DNA of 64,000 nt from Mycobacterium sp. GA-0227b. Lineage in GTDB: Bacteria; Actinomycetota; Actinomycetes; Mycobacteriales; Mycobacteriaceae. This document shows positions 24,200-33,129 of this stretch, piece after piece. A model generated the notes under the pieces. It did not search any database and was not told where the DNA came from. It saw only the letters and a program-made list of their open reading frames with translations. Both the position numbers and the translations under genes were made by a program. Every line of letters starts with the position of its first letter. The stretch's first letter is position 1. Location: contig NZ_LQIK01000029.1 of the NCBI RefSeq assembly GCF_001499855.1, positions 248,001 through 312,000 on the forward strand, given 5' to 3'.

Positions 24200-25024
24200 T
24201 CAGTACTGCGTCATGCCCTGATCGATCGAGATCGCCGCAGCGGTCACGTTTTTCGACTCGTCGCTGGCCAGCCAGCAGACCGCGTCGGCGATGTCTTCTG
24301 GCTCGGCCGCCCATGTGGGTAAGAAGGGCGTGATCATCTGCGCCAGTTGCGGATAGGTTTCGATCGCGCGACCCAGCGACCCGATCATGTCGCCACTGCC
24401 CATCAGCGTGTTGACCGCTCCCGGGTGGACGCTGTTGACCCGCACCGAGTAACGGCCCAGCTCGGCTGCGAACGCCCGCGCCATCCCGGTGACGGCGTGC
24501 TTGCTGGCGGTGTAGTGCACCATGAACGGCTGCATCTTGATGCCGGCGGCCGAACTGATCAGGATGATCGAGCCGCCCCTGCCGCCGTCGATGATCTTCT
24601 GCGCTCCGGCCATCACGGTGTTCCACGTGCCGGTCACGTTGATGTCCATGACATCTCGAAAATCTTCGGGTGAGATGGCATCCCACGTCTGCGGGGCCGA
24701 CACCCCGGCATTGGCGACGATGACGTCGAGTCGCCCGAACCTTGCGACGCCCTCGTCGACCGCGTCGCGCAGGCCATCGATGTCGCGGACGTCGACGACG
24801 GAGGTCAGGATTTGGCGCCCGGTGGCCTCGACCAGTCGGACGGTCTCGGCGAGGTCCTCCGGCGTCGCAGGGTCGTAAGGCACGCAGGCGGGCAGCTTCC
24901 CGGCGATGTCGACCGCGATGACGTCGGCGCCCTCACTGGCCATCCGCACGGCGTGTGCGCGCCCCTGGCCCCGGGCCGCGCCGGTGATGAAAGCCACTCT
25001 GCCGGAGAGCCTTTGGGCGGTCAT
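24200..25024 (-). CDS. mycofactocin-coupled short-chain dehydrogenase/reductase
   Basis: The 274-residue SDR has the NAD motif 'TGAARGQG' and the catalytic Ser-Tyr-Lys set ('ISSAAGIK...HYTASK'). The extra segment near residues 43-70 ('ACVPYDPATPEDLAETVRLV') distinguishes the actinobacterial mycofactocin-coupled SDR group, whose bound NAD is re-oxidised by mycofactocin. It probably oxidises an alcohol in the pathway. ATG 25024 overlaps the stop of the upstream FadE (25021-26193), so the two form an operon. No mycofactocin maturation genes occur in this window. Group assignment rests on the insert pattern. Confidence 0.85.
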   Translation of the reverse strand: MTAQRLSGRVAFITGAARGQGRAHAVRMASEGADVIAVDIAGKLPACVPYDPATPEDLAETVRLVEATGRQILTSVVDVRDIDGLRDAVDEGVARFGRLDVIVANAGVSAPQTWDAISPEDFRDVMDINVTGTWNTVMAGAQKIIDGGRGGSIILISSAAGIKMQPFMVHYTASKHAVTGMARAFAAELGRYSVRVNSVHPGAVNTLMGSGDMIGSLGRAIETYPQLAQMITPFLPTWAAEPEDIADAVCWLASDESKNVTAAAISIDQGMTQY

Positions 25025-26193
25025 GTGTTCTCCCGCTGTGCGGACTTGACGAGGTTCGACCCGATGATGAGCCGTTGGATCTCACTGGTGCCCTCGTAGA
25101 GCCGCAGCAGTCGGACGTCGCGATATATGCGCTCGACGGGAACCTCGCGCATGTAGCCGCTGCCACCGTGGATCTGGACGGCGAGATCGGCTACCTCGCC
25201 GACCATTTCGGTGCAGAACAGCTTCGCCGCCGACGGGGCCAATCGGCGGTCCTCGCCGGTGACCCACTTCCGTGCGGTGTCGCGGACAAGTGCGCGGCCG
25301 GCCAGTACGCCGGTCTGCTGGTCGGCGAGCATCGCCTGTACCAGTTGGAAGTCGCCGATCGGGATACCGCCCTGTGTCGCGGTGGCGGCGTAGGCCACCG
25401 ACTCGTCGAGCGCACGCTGTGCGGCCCCGACGGCCAGCGCGGCGATGTGCACCCGCCCGCGTGCCAACGAGATCATCGCGGCGCGGTAGCCGATGTCCTC
25501 GCTGCCGCCGACGAGGGCCTCGGCCGGCACGCGCACGTCGTCGAAGCTGACGTCGGCCGTCCACGCCCCTTCCTGACCCATCTTCGCGTCCTTGACACCG
25601 ACGTGGACCCCCGCGCTGTCGGCGGGCACCAGGAACACCGCGATTCCGGCGCCGTCCGCGTCGGCCGGGCGCGTGCGCGCGAACACGACGAACAGGTCGG
25701 CCATCGGCGCGTTGGTGATGAACCGCTTCTGCCCGGTGATCACCCAATCAGCTTCGTGCTGAACGGCTTTGGTGCGCAGACCGGCCGGGTTGGAGCCGGC
25801 GCCGGGTTCGGTCAGCGCGAACGACGCGACGACGTCGCCGGTCGCCATCGACTCGAGCCATCGCGCTTTCTGTTCATCGGTGCCGAACCCGACGAGGACC
25901 TGCCCGGCGATGCCGTTGTTGGTGCCGAACATCGACCGCAGGGCCAGTGAGGTGTAACCGAGTTCCATCGCCAGTTCGACGTCCTGCGACAGGTTCAGCC
26001 CCAGACCGCCCCACTCCTGAGGGATCGCGTAGCCGAACAGTCCCATCTTCTTGACCTGCTCGCGCAGGTCGTCGGGCACCCGGTCGCTGGTCAGGATCTC
26101 CTGTTCCCGCGGGATCACCGCGGTCCGGATGAAGTGACGAGTCTGCGCCAGGATCTCCTGGAAGTCCTCGTCGCTGACCTCGGACGTCGTCAT
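25021..26193 (-). CDS. acyl-CoA dehydrogenase (FadE), homotetramer type
   Basis: The 390-residue enzyme is a complete acyl-CoA dehydrogenase. 'ALTEPGAGSNPAGLRTKAV' contacts the flavin, and 'LYEGTSEIQRLIIG' contains the canonical catalytic Glu, unlike several FadE proteins nearby. It should introduce a 2,3-double bond in a CoA ester and pass electrons to ETF. It is the first gene of a two-gene operon with the mycofactocin-type SDR. It is divergent from the FabG-thiolase-FadE-GntR operon, with a perfect inverted repeat between them, so the two units are probably co-regulated. Confidence 0.9.
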   Translation of the reverse strand: MTTSEVSDEDFQEILAQTRHFIRTAVIPREQEILTSDRVPDDLREQVKKMGLFGYAIPQEWGGLGLNLSQDVELAMELGYTSLALRSMFGTNNGIAGQVLVGFGTDEQKARWLESMATGDVVASFALTEPGAGSNPAGLRTKAVQHEADWVITGQKRFITNAPMADLFVVFARTRPADADGAGIAVFLVPADSAGVHVGVKDAKMGQEGAWTADVSFDDVRVPAEALVGGSEDIGYRAAMISLARGRVHIAALAVGAAQRALDESVAYAATATQGGIPIGDFQLVQAMLADQQTGVLAGRALVRDTARKWVTGEDRRLAPSAAKLFCTEMVGEVADLAVQIHGGSGYMREVPVERIYRDVRLLRLYEGTSEIQRLIIGSNLVKSAQRENT

Positions 26194-26244
26194 CGCCTGG
26201 TGCTCCTTCTACTTCTTCAACGTTCGGTACCCCGGATCGGCGCG

Positions 26245-26263
26245 ATCATATATGAAATATGAT
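26245..26263. promoter_or_regulatory. perfect inverted repeat in a divergent promoter
   Basis: ATCATAT and ATATGAT are perfect 7-bp arms around ATGAA, in the 123-base gap between the FadE-SDR operon and the FabG operon. The AT-rich symmetric form suits a GntR-family operator. The GntR gene ending the rightward operon (29458-30132) is the likely ligand. Confidence 0.6.
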
Positions 26264-26316
26264 GTTGGACCGATGGCGCCCTCGATGGGCTCCGAGTGAC
26301 AAGAAGGGTGAGCTAG

Positions 26317-27057
26317 GTGTCGTTGTTGACGGGACAGACGGCCGTCGTCACCGGCGGTGCGCAGGGCCTCGGCTATGCCATCGCGGAGCGGTTCATCGCC
26401 GAGGGCGCCCGCGTGGTGCTGGGCGACCTCGACCTGGGTGCGACGGAGGAGGCGGCCAAGCGACTCGGGGGCGATCAGGTGGCGCTGGCGGTGCGCAGCG
26501 ATGTGACCAAGGCCGACGACGTCTCGGCACTCGTCGCCGCGGCGGTGGAGCGGTTCGGTGGTCTCGACATCATGGTGAACAACGCCGGAATCACCCGCGA
26601 CGCGACACTTCGCAAGATGACCGAGGACCAGTTCGATCAGGTCATCGCCGTGCACTTGAAGGGCACATGGAATGGGTTGAAGGCGGCCGCGGCGATCATG
26701 CGCGAGAACAAGCGTGGCGCGATCGTCAACATGTCGTCGATCTCGGGCAAGGTCGGTCTCGTCGGGCAGACCAACTACTCGGCGGCCAAGGCCGGCATCG
26801 TCGGCATGACGAAAGCGGCCGCCAAGGAACTGGCGCATCTCGGCGTGCGGGTCAACGCGATCCAGCCCGGACTGATCCGGTCGGCGATGACTGAGGCCAT
26901 GCCGCAACACATCTGGGATCAGAAGCTCGCGGAGGTGCCGATGGGCCGCGCGGGCGAACCGGACGAGGTGGCGAAGGTCGCGCTGTTCTTGGCCAGCGAC
27001 TTGTCGTCGTACATGACCGGCACCGTCCTCGAGGTCACCGGCGGAAGGCACATCTGA
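26317..27057 (+). CDS. short-chain dehydrogenase (FabG-like 3-hydroxyacyl-CoA dehydrogenase)
   Basis: The 246-residue classical SDR has '[15 protein letters not shown]', 'NNAGITRD' and the Ser-Tyr-Lys catalytic set ('[19 protein letters not shown]'). It is close to FabG/3-oxoacyl reductases. Beside a thiolase and a FadE it most likely serves as a 3-hydroxyacyl-CoA dehydrogenase in beta-oxidation. The start is GTG 26317. Its stop overlaps the thiolase start by one base (TGATG), so the genes are coupled. It is the first gene of a four-gene operon under probable GntR control. Confidence 0.9.
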   Translation: MSLLTGQTAVVTGGAQGLGYAIAERFIAEGARVVLGDLDLGATEEAAKRLGGDQVALAVRSDVTKADDVSALVAAAVERFGGLDIMVNNAGITRDATLRKMTEDQFDQVIAVHLKGTWNGLKAAAAIMRENKRGAIVNMSSISGKVGLVGQTNYSAAKAGIVGMTKAAAKELAHLGVRVNAIQPGLIRSAMTEAMPQHIWDQKLAEVPMGRAGEPDEVAKVALFLASDLSSYMTGTVLEVTGGRHI

Positions 27058-28271
27058 TGCGCGACGCGGTCATCTGCGAGCCGGTACGCACCCCGATCGG
27101 CCGCTACGGCGGCATGTTCAAGTCGCTGACGGCCGTCGAACTCGGCGTCGCGGCGCTCAAGGGTCTGCTCGACCGGACCGGAATCGATCCTGCCGCAGTC
27201 GAAGACGTCATTCTCGGGCATTGCTATCCGAGCAGCGAGGCGCCCGCGATCGGGCGTGTGGTGGCCCTGGACGCGGGCCTGCCGGTGACCGTTCCCGGCA
27301 TGCAGGTCGACCGGCGGTGCGGCTCGGGCCTGCAGGCCGTCATCCAGGCCTGCTTGCAGGTTGCGTTCGGCGACAACGACGTTGTGGTCGCCGGCGGCGC
27401 GGAGAGCATGAGCAATGTGACGTTTTACTCGACCGACATCCGCTGGGGTCCGGCACGCGGCGGCGTCATGCTGCACGACTCGCTGGCACGCGGACGCACC
27501 ACCGCCGGCGGCCGGCACTATCCGGTGCCCGGCGGCATGCTCGAGACCGCGGAGAACCTGCGCCGTCAGTACGGCATCTCGCGACAGGAGCAGGACGAGC
27601 TCGCAGTGACGTCTCATCAGCGCGCGGTGGCCGCCCAGATGGACGGCATCCTGGCCGAGGAGATCGTGCCGGTCGCCGTGCGCAGCCGCCAGGGGGAGGA
27701 GCTGATCGACACCGACGAGCATCCGCGTCCGGACACCTCGGTCGAGTCGCTGGCGAAGCTGAAACCCGTTCTGGGCCGTGAGGATCCGGAGGCGACCGTC
27801 ACCGCAGGCAATGCGAGCGGCCAAAACGACGCCGCGTCGATGTGCGTGGTGACCTCCCCGGAGAAAGCCGACCAGCTGGGGCTGACCCCGCTGGTCCGCC
27901 TGGTGTCATGGGCGTCGGCCGGGGTGGCCCCGAACGTGATGGGCATCGGACCGGTGCCCGCCACGGAGGTGGCGCTGTCCAAGGCCGGACTGACGCTCGC
28001 CGACATGGATCTGATCGAGTTGAACGAGGCGTTCGCCGCGCAGGCGCTCGCTGTGATGCGGGAGTGGAACTTCGGCGCGGCCGACCGGGACCGCACGAAC
28101 GTCCACGGCTCGGGCATCTCGCTCGGGCACCCGGTCGGCGCGACGGGCGGGCGAATGCTGGCGACGCTGGCGCGCGAGTTGACCAGGCGCGGCGCCCGCT
28201 ACGGATTGGAAACCATGTGCATCGGCGGGGGTCAGGGGTTGGCCGCGGTGTTCGAAAGGGTCGGCGCATGA
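27057..28271 (+). CDS. acetyl-CoA acetyltransferase/3-ketoacyl-CoA thiolase
   Basis: The 404-residue thiolase has the nucleophilic Cys in 'DRRCGSGLQAVIQ', the His in 'GISLGHPVGATGGRM' and the second Cys in 'MCIGGGQG'. 'LNEAFAAQALAVM' is also intact. It should cleave a 3-oxoacyl-CoA with CoA to give acetyl-CoA or propionyl-CoA, or run the condensation in reverse. Overlaps on both sides (TGATG before, ATGA after) place it firmly in an operon with FabG and FadE. Together these provide dehydrogenation, oxidation and thiolysis. The hydratase step must come from elsewhere. Confidence 0.93.
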   Translation: MRDAVICEPVRTPIGRYGGMFKSLTAVELGVAALKGLLDRTGIDPAAVEDVILGHCYPSSEAPAIGRVVALDAGLPVTVPGMQVDRRCGSGLQAVIQACLQVAFGDNDVVVAGGAESMSNVTFYSTDIRWGPARGGVMLHDSLARGRTTAGGRHYPVPGGMLETAENLRRQYGISRQEQDELAVTSHQRAVAAQMDGILAEEIVPVAVRSRQGEELIDTDEHPRPDTSVESLAKLKPVLGREDPEATVTAGNASGQNDAASMCVVTSPEKADQLGLTPLVRLVSWASAGVAPNVMGIGPVPATEVALSKAGLTLADMDLIELNEAFAAQALAVMREWNFGAADRDRTNVHGSGISLGHPVGATGGRMLATLARELTRRGARYGLETMCIGGGQGLAAVFERVGA

Positions 28272-29461
28272 CGAAACTCGCTCAGACCGTGGGGCTCACC
28301 GAAGTGCAGACAGAAATCCTCGCTACGGTGCGCCAGTTCGTCGAGAAGGAGATCATCCCGAACGCGCCGGAGTTCGAGAAGACCGACACCTATCCGCAGG
28401 CGATCGTCGACCAGATGCGGGAGATGGGTCTGTTCGGCTTGATGATTCCCGAGGAGTACGGCGGGCTCGGGGAATCGCTGTTGACCTATGCGCTGTGTGT
28501 GGAAGAGCTTGCCCGCGGCTGGATGAGCATCTCCGGGGTGCTCAACACCCATTTCATCGTCGCCTACATGCTGCGCCAGCACGGCACCGAGGCGCAGAAG
28601 CAGCGCTACCTGCCGCGGATGGCGACCGGCGAGACCCGTGGGGCGTTCTCGATGTCGGAACCCGAACTGGGTTCCGATGTCGCCGCGATCCGCACCCGAG
28701 CGATCCGCAACGCCGACGGCACCTACCGCATCGACGGGCAGAAGATGTGGCTGACCAACGGCGGCACGTCGACGTTGATCGCGGTGCTGGTGCGCACCGA
28801 CGAGGGCGCCGACAAGCCGCATCGGAACCTGACCGCTTTCCTCGTCGAAAAGCCGGTCGGCTACGGGGAAGTCGTGCCCGGGTTGACGATCCCCGGCAAG
28901 CTCGACAAGCTCGGGTACAAGGGCATCGACACCACCGAGTTGCTCTTCGACGGCTATGTGGCCCAAGGCGACGACGTGCTCGGTGAGGCGCCCGGCCAGG
29001 GGTTCTTCCAGATGATGGACGGTATCGAGGTGGGCCGGGTCAACGTGTCGGCGCGGGCTTGCGGCGTGGGTATCCGCGCCTTCGAGCTCGCCGTGCGCTA
29101 CGCCCAGCAGCGGCAGACATTCGGCAAGCCGATCGCCGAGCATCAGGCCATCGCGTTCCAATTGGCGGAGATGGCAACCAAAGTCGAGGCTGCCCACCTG
29201 ATGATGGTCAATGCCGCGCGGCTGAAGGACTCCGGTGAACGCAACGACGTCGCGGCCGGAATGGCGAAGTACCTTGCGAGCGAGTTCTGTACGGAGGTCA
29301 CCCAGCAGAGCTTTCGCATTCACGGCGGCTACGGCTACTCCAAGGAGTACGAGATCGAGCGGTTGATGCGCGATGCGCCGTTCCTGTTGATCGGCGAGGG
29401 CACCAGCGAGATCCAGAAGAACATCATCAGCAAGCGGCTGCTCGCGGACTACCAGGTGTGA
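28268..29461 (+). CDS. acyl-CoA dehydrogenase (FadE), homotetramer type
   Basis: The 397-residue enzyme starts at ATG 28268, overlapping the thiolase stop; the longer frame from 27842 is a shadow. 'SMSEPELGSDVAAIRTRAI' and 'QKMWLTNGGTS' are flavin-region motifs. 'LIGEGTSEIQKNIISKRLL' keeps the catalytic Glu. It should oxidise a short or branched acyl-CoA and feed ETF. It sits between thiolase and GntR genes in one tight operon. It is one of only two FadE proteins in the window with the classical Glu motif. Confidence 0.91.
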   Translation: MTKLAQTVGLTEVQTEILATVRQFVEKEIIPNAPEFEKTDTYPQAIVDQMREMGLFGLMIPEEYGGLGESLLTYALCVEELARGWMSISGVLNTHFIVAYMLRQHGTEAQKQRYLPRMATGETRGAFSMSEPELGSDVAAIRTRAIRNADGTYRIDGQKMWLTNGGTSTLIAVLVRTDEGADKPHRNLTAFLVEKPVGYGEVVPGLTIPGKLDKLGYKGIDTTELLFDGYVAQGDDVLGEAPGQGFFQMMDGIEVGRVNVSARACGVGIRAFELAVRYAQQRQTFGKPIAEHQAIAFQLAEMATKVEAAHLMMVNAARLKDSGERNDVAAGMAKYLASEFCTEVTQQSFRIHGGYGYSKEYEIERLMRDAPFLLIGEGTSEIQKNIISKRLLADYQV

Positions 29462-30132
29462 CGGTGTCGGCCTCGGATTTCACGTTTCGGCCGCAACTGG
29501 CCGAGGATGTCGCGCGGTTCGTGCGAAAGCGCATCTTTGATGGCACCTATGCTGCCGGTGAGTATGTGCGACTCGATCAGCTGGCGGCGGAACTGGGCAT
29601 CAGCGTCACCCCGGTGCGCGAGGCGCTGTTCGAGCTGAAGGCCGAGGGTCTGCTCGCGCAGCAGCCGCGCCGCGGGTTCGTCGTGCTGCCGGTGACGGGC
29701 CGCGATCTCACCGACGTGTCGAATGTGCAGGCGCACATCGGTGGTGAACTCGCCGCGCGGGCCGCGGTCAACATCACCGACGAGCAGTTGCGGGAGCTCG
29801 AGCGAATTCAATCCGATCTCGAGGGGGCGTACGCCGCCGGCGACGACGAGCAGGCCGTCCGGCTCAACCACGAGTTCCACCGCGCGATCAACGTCGCGGC
29901 CGACTCACCGAAGCTCGCGCAGCTGATGTCCCAGATCACCCGGTACGCACCCGAATCGGTGTTTCCCGTGATAACCGGTTGGCCGGAGAAGTCGAACGAG
30001 CATCACCGGCGGCTGCTCAAGGCACTCGCCTGCCACGACGAAGACCTTGCCCGCGCGGCGATGTCGGAACACCTGGCCGCCGGCGCGAAGCCGTTGATCG
30101 ACCACCTCACCGAGCGGGGCGTGGTCAGCTAG
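29458..30132 (+). CDS. GntR-family regulator with FCD domain
   Basis: The 224-residue regulator has an N-terminal winged helix (about residues 10-75; 'LAAELGISVTPVREALFELKAEGLL') and a C-terminal FCD ligand domain. Its metal-binding pattern is visible in 'LNHEFHRAIN' and 'SNEHHRRLLKAL'. GTG 29458 overlaps the FadE stop as GTGA, so it is the last gene of the FabG-thiolase-FadE operon and is probably autoregulated. The perfect inverted repeat at 26245-26263 upstream of the operon is the likely operator. The effector is probably an acyl-CoA or organic acid. Confidence 0.9.
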   Translation: MTVSASDFTFRPQLAEDVARFVRKRIFDGTYAAGEYVRLDQLAAELGISVTPVREALFELKAEGLLAQQPRRGFVVLPVTGRDLTDVSNVQAHIGGELAARAAVNITDEQLRELERIQSDLEGAYAAGDDEQAVRLNHEFHRAINVAADSPKLAQLMSQITRYAPESVFPVITGWPEKSNEHHRRLLKALACHDEDLARAAMSEHLAAGAKPLIDHLTERGVVS

Positions 30133-31628
30133 CTTCGCGTCTCACCAAGCTCGTCCAGTAACGCCCGCAGCGCGCGTACATCGACCTTGCCCGTAGCCTT
30201 GCGTGGGATGGCGTCGTCCGAGTCGGTGACATGCCACACCGTCGGGACCTTGAAGGCGCTCAACCGCTTTCGGGCCTCCGCCCGCAACTCGTCGACGGGA
30301 CGCCCGGAGATCACAACGGCGCCGACGGCGCCGTCCACGTCGGTGACGAATGCCTGCTGCACGCCGTCGACGCTGCGCAGCGCCTGTTCGACCTCGCTGG
30401 GGTACACGGTGGCGCCGCTGACCTTGAACATGTCGTCGCACCGGCCGTGGTAGAACAGGAAGCCGTCGTCGTCCAGGTGGCCGAGGTCGCCGGTGGGGTA
30501 GTAGCCGTCGGGAGTGAAGACCTCTTCTCTGCTGCGCCGGCAGATTCCGCGCATGAGGTGCGGTCCCCGGATCTGGATCATGCCGATCGAGCCGCCCGGG
30601 ACCGGTTCACCGGTGTCGGGGTCGACGATCCGAATCTCCATGCCGTCGAACGGTTTTCCGCAACTGCCCCAAGCCGACCTGGGCATGTCGGTGTCGGCCG
30701 GATAGCCGCAATGCGGGCCGAATGACTCGGTCATGCCGAACAGGTTCGCCCGTGCGCCCGGTTCGCCACGCTGCTCTGGCGGTAGCAGCGCCGGCAGGCT
30801 TCCGGGCCGCAGCGAGGACAGATCGGCTCCGACAGAGGCGGATTGGCGTGCCAGTGCCTCCGCCTGGTCGGGCCAGCCGCGAAACAACGTGACGCGTTCG
30901 CGTTCGACGAGGCGCAGCGTGGTCTCCGGCCGGGGAATCTCCTCGGTGACCAGTGTGGCGCCCGCCAGCAACGCCGAGAGGATTCCGCTGCCGAATCCGC
31001 CGACCCAGAAGAACGGCATCGGCAGATACAGCCGGGTGTCGGCGTCAATGCACCGCGCCGTCAGCCCCGCCCGCACCGCGCCCAAAGCGTTTCCGTGTGA
31101 ATGGATCACGCCCTTGGGTGGGCCGCTGCTGCCCGAGGTGAACATGATCGCCAGCGTGTCGCTGGGGGTGACGGCAGCGGCAATCTCGTCGACCGGTGCC
31201 GAGCCGCCTGCCGGGAGTCGGCCGGCGCGCCAAACTTCGCGCAGCGCAGGAAGGTTGCCCCGTTCGGCGGAAAGGTCGTCGAGGTAGCGGTGGCCGCGGA
31301 ACTCCTCGACCGTCACGAGGAACTGCACCGACGCCATACGAAGCTGAGCGACCAGTTCCGGGGCTTGCAGCAGTGTGCTCAGCGGCACGAGAACAGCGCC
31401 GATACGGGTCAGCGCGACCGCGTTCCGCACCCACTCGGCACAGTTGGGCATGATCAAGCCGACCCGGGTGCCCTTGCCGACACCGGCGGCCACGAACGCG
31501 GCCGCTAATTGCCTGCTACTGGACTCCAATTCGGAGTAGGTGATGCGCGTCGAGGGATCGATCACCATCGGCTTTGCGCTGTCCTCGGCGGCGCGTAATC
31601 GCACCAACGCGTCGACGGTTTCACGCAT
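30129..31628 (-). CDS. AMP-dependent acyl-CoA synthetase/ligase
   Basis: The 499-residue adenylate-forming enzyme has the phosphate loop 'FTSGSSGPPKGVIHSH' near residue 165. It also has 'YPTGDLGHLDDDGFLFYHGR' and the catalytic Lys in 'PRKATGKVDVR' near the C-terminus. It should activate a carboxylic acid to its CoA thioester. It is the last gene of a six-gene leftward operon that holds three crotonases and three ligases. It overlaps the upstream ligase gene by eight bases. Its stop overlaps the convergent GntR gene by four bases. Substrate unknown. Confidence 0.9.
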   Translation of the reverse strand: MRETVDALVRLRAAEDSAKPMVIDPSTRITYSELESSSRQLAAAFVAAGVGKGTRVGLIMPNCAEWVRNAVALTRIGAVLVPLSTLLQAPELVAQLRMASVQFLVTVEEFRGHRYLDDLSAERGNLPALREVWRAGRLPAGGSAPVDEIAAAVTPSDTLAIMFTSGSSGPPKGVIHSHGNALGAVRAGLTARCIDADTRLYLPMPFFWVGGFGSGILSALLAGATLVTEEIPRPETTLRLVERERVTLFRGWPDQAEALARQSASVGADLSSLRPGSLPALLPPEQRGEPGARANLFGMTESFGPHCGYPADTDMPRSAWGSCGKPFDGMEIRIVDPDTGEPVPGGSIGMIQIRGPHLMRGICRRSREEVFTPDGYYPTGDLGHLDDDGFLFYHGRCDDMFKVSGATVYPSEVEQALRSVDGVQQAFVTDVDGAVGAVVISGRPVDELRAEARKRLSAFKVPTVWHVTDSDDAIPRKATGKVDVRALRALLDELGETRS

Positions 31629-33129
31629 CGAGCACCTCGATCAGCTTCGACAGGTTGATCTTTCCGCTGGACAGCACGGGAATACGGGAGGCCGGCACGG
31701 CGGCGAACCGCCGGGGAATCTTGTAGGCCGACAGCTCGCTCTTCAGGCGCTCGCGACAAGTTGTCTCGTCGAATGTGTCGCCGTCTTCCAGCGCGATGAC
31801 GGCGGCGACGAGTTGGCCGCGTTCCGCGTCGGGCAGACCGACCACGTGTGCGACGGTGCCGCCGGTGACCTTCGCGATCGCCCGCTCCACCTCCGCGGGC
31901 GCGACATTGGCGCCCGCCGTCTTGATCATCGTGCCGCGCCGCCCGACGAAGTAGAAGAAGCCGTCGATGTCCGTGCGGACAAGGTCGCCGGTGTGAAACC
32001 ACCCGTCGACGTCGAAACACTCCTCGCGGCTGCGCTTGTAGTACCGCTGCATCATGAACGGTCCGCGGGCGCATAGTTCGCCGACCTCGCCGACGCCGAC
32101 GGGCTGCACCGTGTCGGGATCGATGACCTTGACGTCGAATCCGGCCACCGGCCGGCCAAAGGACCCGCGGCGATGCTCGGGCTGGTCGGCTTCGTCGGCG
32201 CTGGCCAGGATGACACTGCCGGCTTCCGTCATGCCGAGCATCGTGTGACGCAACTCGGGGTCGGCGGGACGCACGTAGGGGGCCATGATCGGGTACAGGT
32301 TGCCACGCCGCATCGACGACAGGTCGCGGCTCGGCAGGCTCGGATGCCGGGCCAGGTGGGCGATGCCCGCAACGAAGCCGTTGGTCATCGTCGGCTTCTC
32401 GGCCTCCAGCAGATCGAGTGTCTCGCCCGCGTCGACGGCGTTGGAACACAACAGCGTTGCACCGGCCAGCAACGTGGCGAGCACCGAGAACGCGAAGCCG
32501 CCGATCCAGAAGAACGGCGAGTTGCTGAACAACTTCTCTTCAGAGGTCAGTCCGCGGATGTCGTTGAGGACCACCTGGTGGGCGAGTAGGCCGGCGTGCG
32601 TGTGCACCGCACCCTTCGGCGTGCTGGTCGATCCCGACGTGTACACGATCGCAAGCACGTCGGAGGGTTCGACGTCGCCCTCGAGAGCGGTCAGGAGTTC
32701 GGCGTCGGCCAACGCCGTCGGTTCCCAGTCGATGAGCACGTGACGCAGCAGCGGAAGCCGTATACCGGCCAGCCGCCGGCGGTAGTCGTGTGAGCGGTAA
32801 GACGAAGCGGCCAACAGAAGTTCGACGTCGGCGTGGTCGAGCTGCTGTCGCATCTCGGTCGCGGTCGCGAACGTCGAGACGGGGATCACCACGGCGCCGA
32901 TGCGCGCGGCGGCCAGCATCGCGACGACGAACGCCGGGCCGTTCGGATACAGCACGCCGATGTGTGTGCCCTTGCCTGCGCCGAGCGCGATCAAGCCGCG
33001 GGCCAGTCGGGCCGAGCGCCGTTCGGCGTCGGCGTAGCTCAACCGCTCTGCGTCACAGATCAACAAGGGATGGTCGCCGCGCGCATCCGTCTGGGCGCTC
33101 AGCACCGCGCCGACGGTGTGCTCACGCAT
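31621..33129 (-). CDS. AMP-dependent acyl-CoA synthetase/ligase
   Basis: The 502-residue ligase has 'YTSGSTSTPKGAVHTHAG' as phosphate loop, 'FHTGDLVRTDIDGFFYFVGRR' and the C-terminal Lys of 'PVLSSGKINLSKL'. The loop 'GSTSTPKG' is slightly unusual, since the common form is GTTGxPKG. It overlaps the ligase genes on both sides by eight bases, so the three are translated as a coupled set. The three ligases are too different to be recent copies, which suggests different acid substrates or successive acids of one pathway. Confidence 0.9.
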   Translation of the reverse strand: MREHTVGAVLSAQTDARGDHPLLICDAERLSYADAERRSARLARGLIALGAGKGTHIGVLYPNGPAFVVAMLAAARIGAVVIPVSTFATATEMRQQLDHADVELLLAASSYRSHDYRRRLAGIRLPLLRHVLIDWEPTALADAELLTALEGDVEPSDVLAIVYTSGSTSTPKGAVHTHAGLLAHQVVLNDIRGLTSEEKLFSNSPFFWIGGFAFSVLATLLAGATLLCSNAVDAGETLDLLEAEKPTMTNGFVAGIAHLARHPSLPSRDLSSMRRGNLYPIMAPYVRPADPELRHTMLGMTEAGSVILASADEADQPEHRRGSFGRPVAGFDVKVIDPDTVQPVGVGEVGELCARGPFMMQRYYKRSREECFDVDGWFHTGDLVRTDIDGFFYFVGRRGTMIKTAGANVAPAEVERAIAKVTGGTVAHVVGLPDAERGQLVAAVIALEDGDTFDETTCRERLKSELSAYKIPRRFAAVPASRIPVLSSGKINLSKLIEVLDA

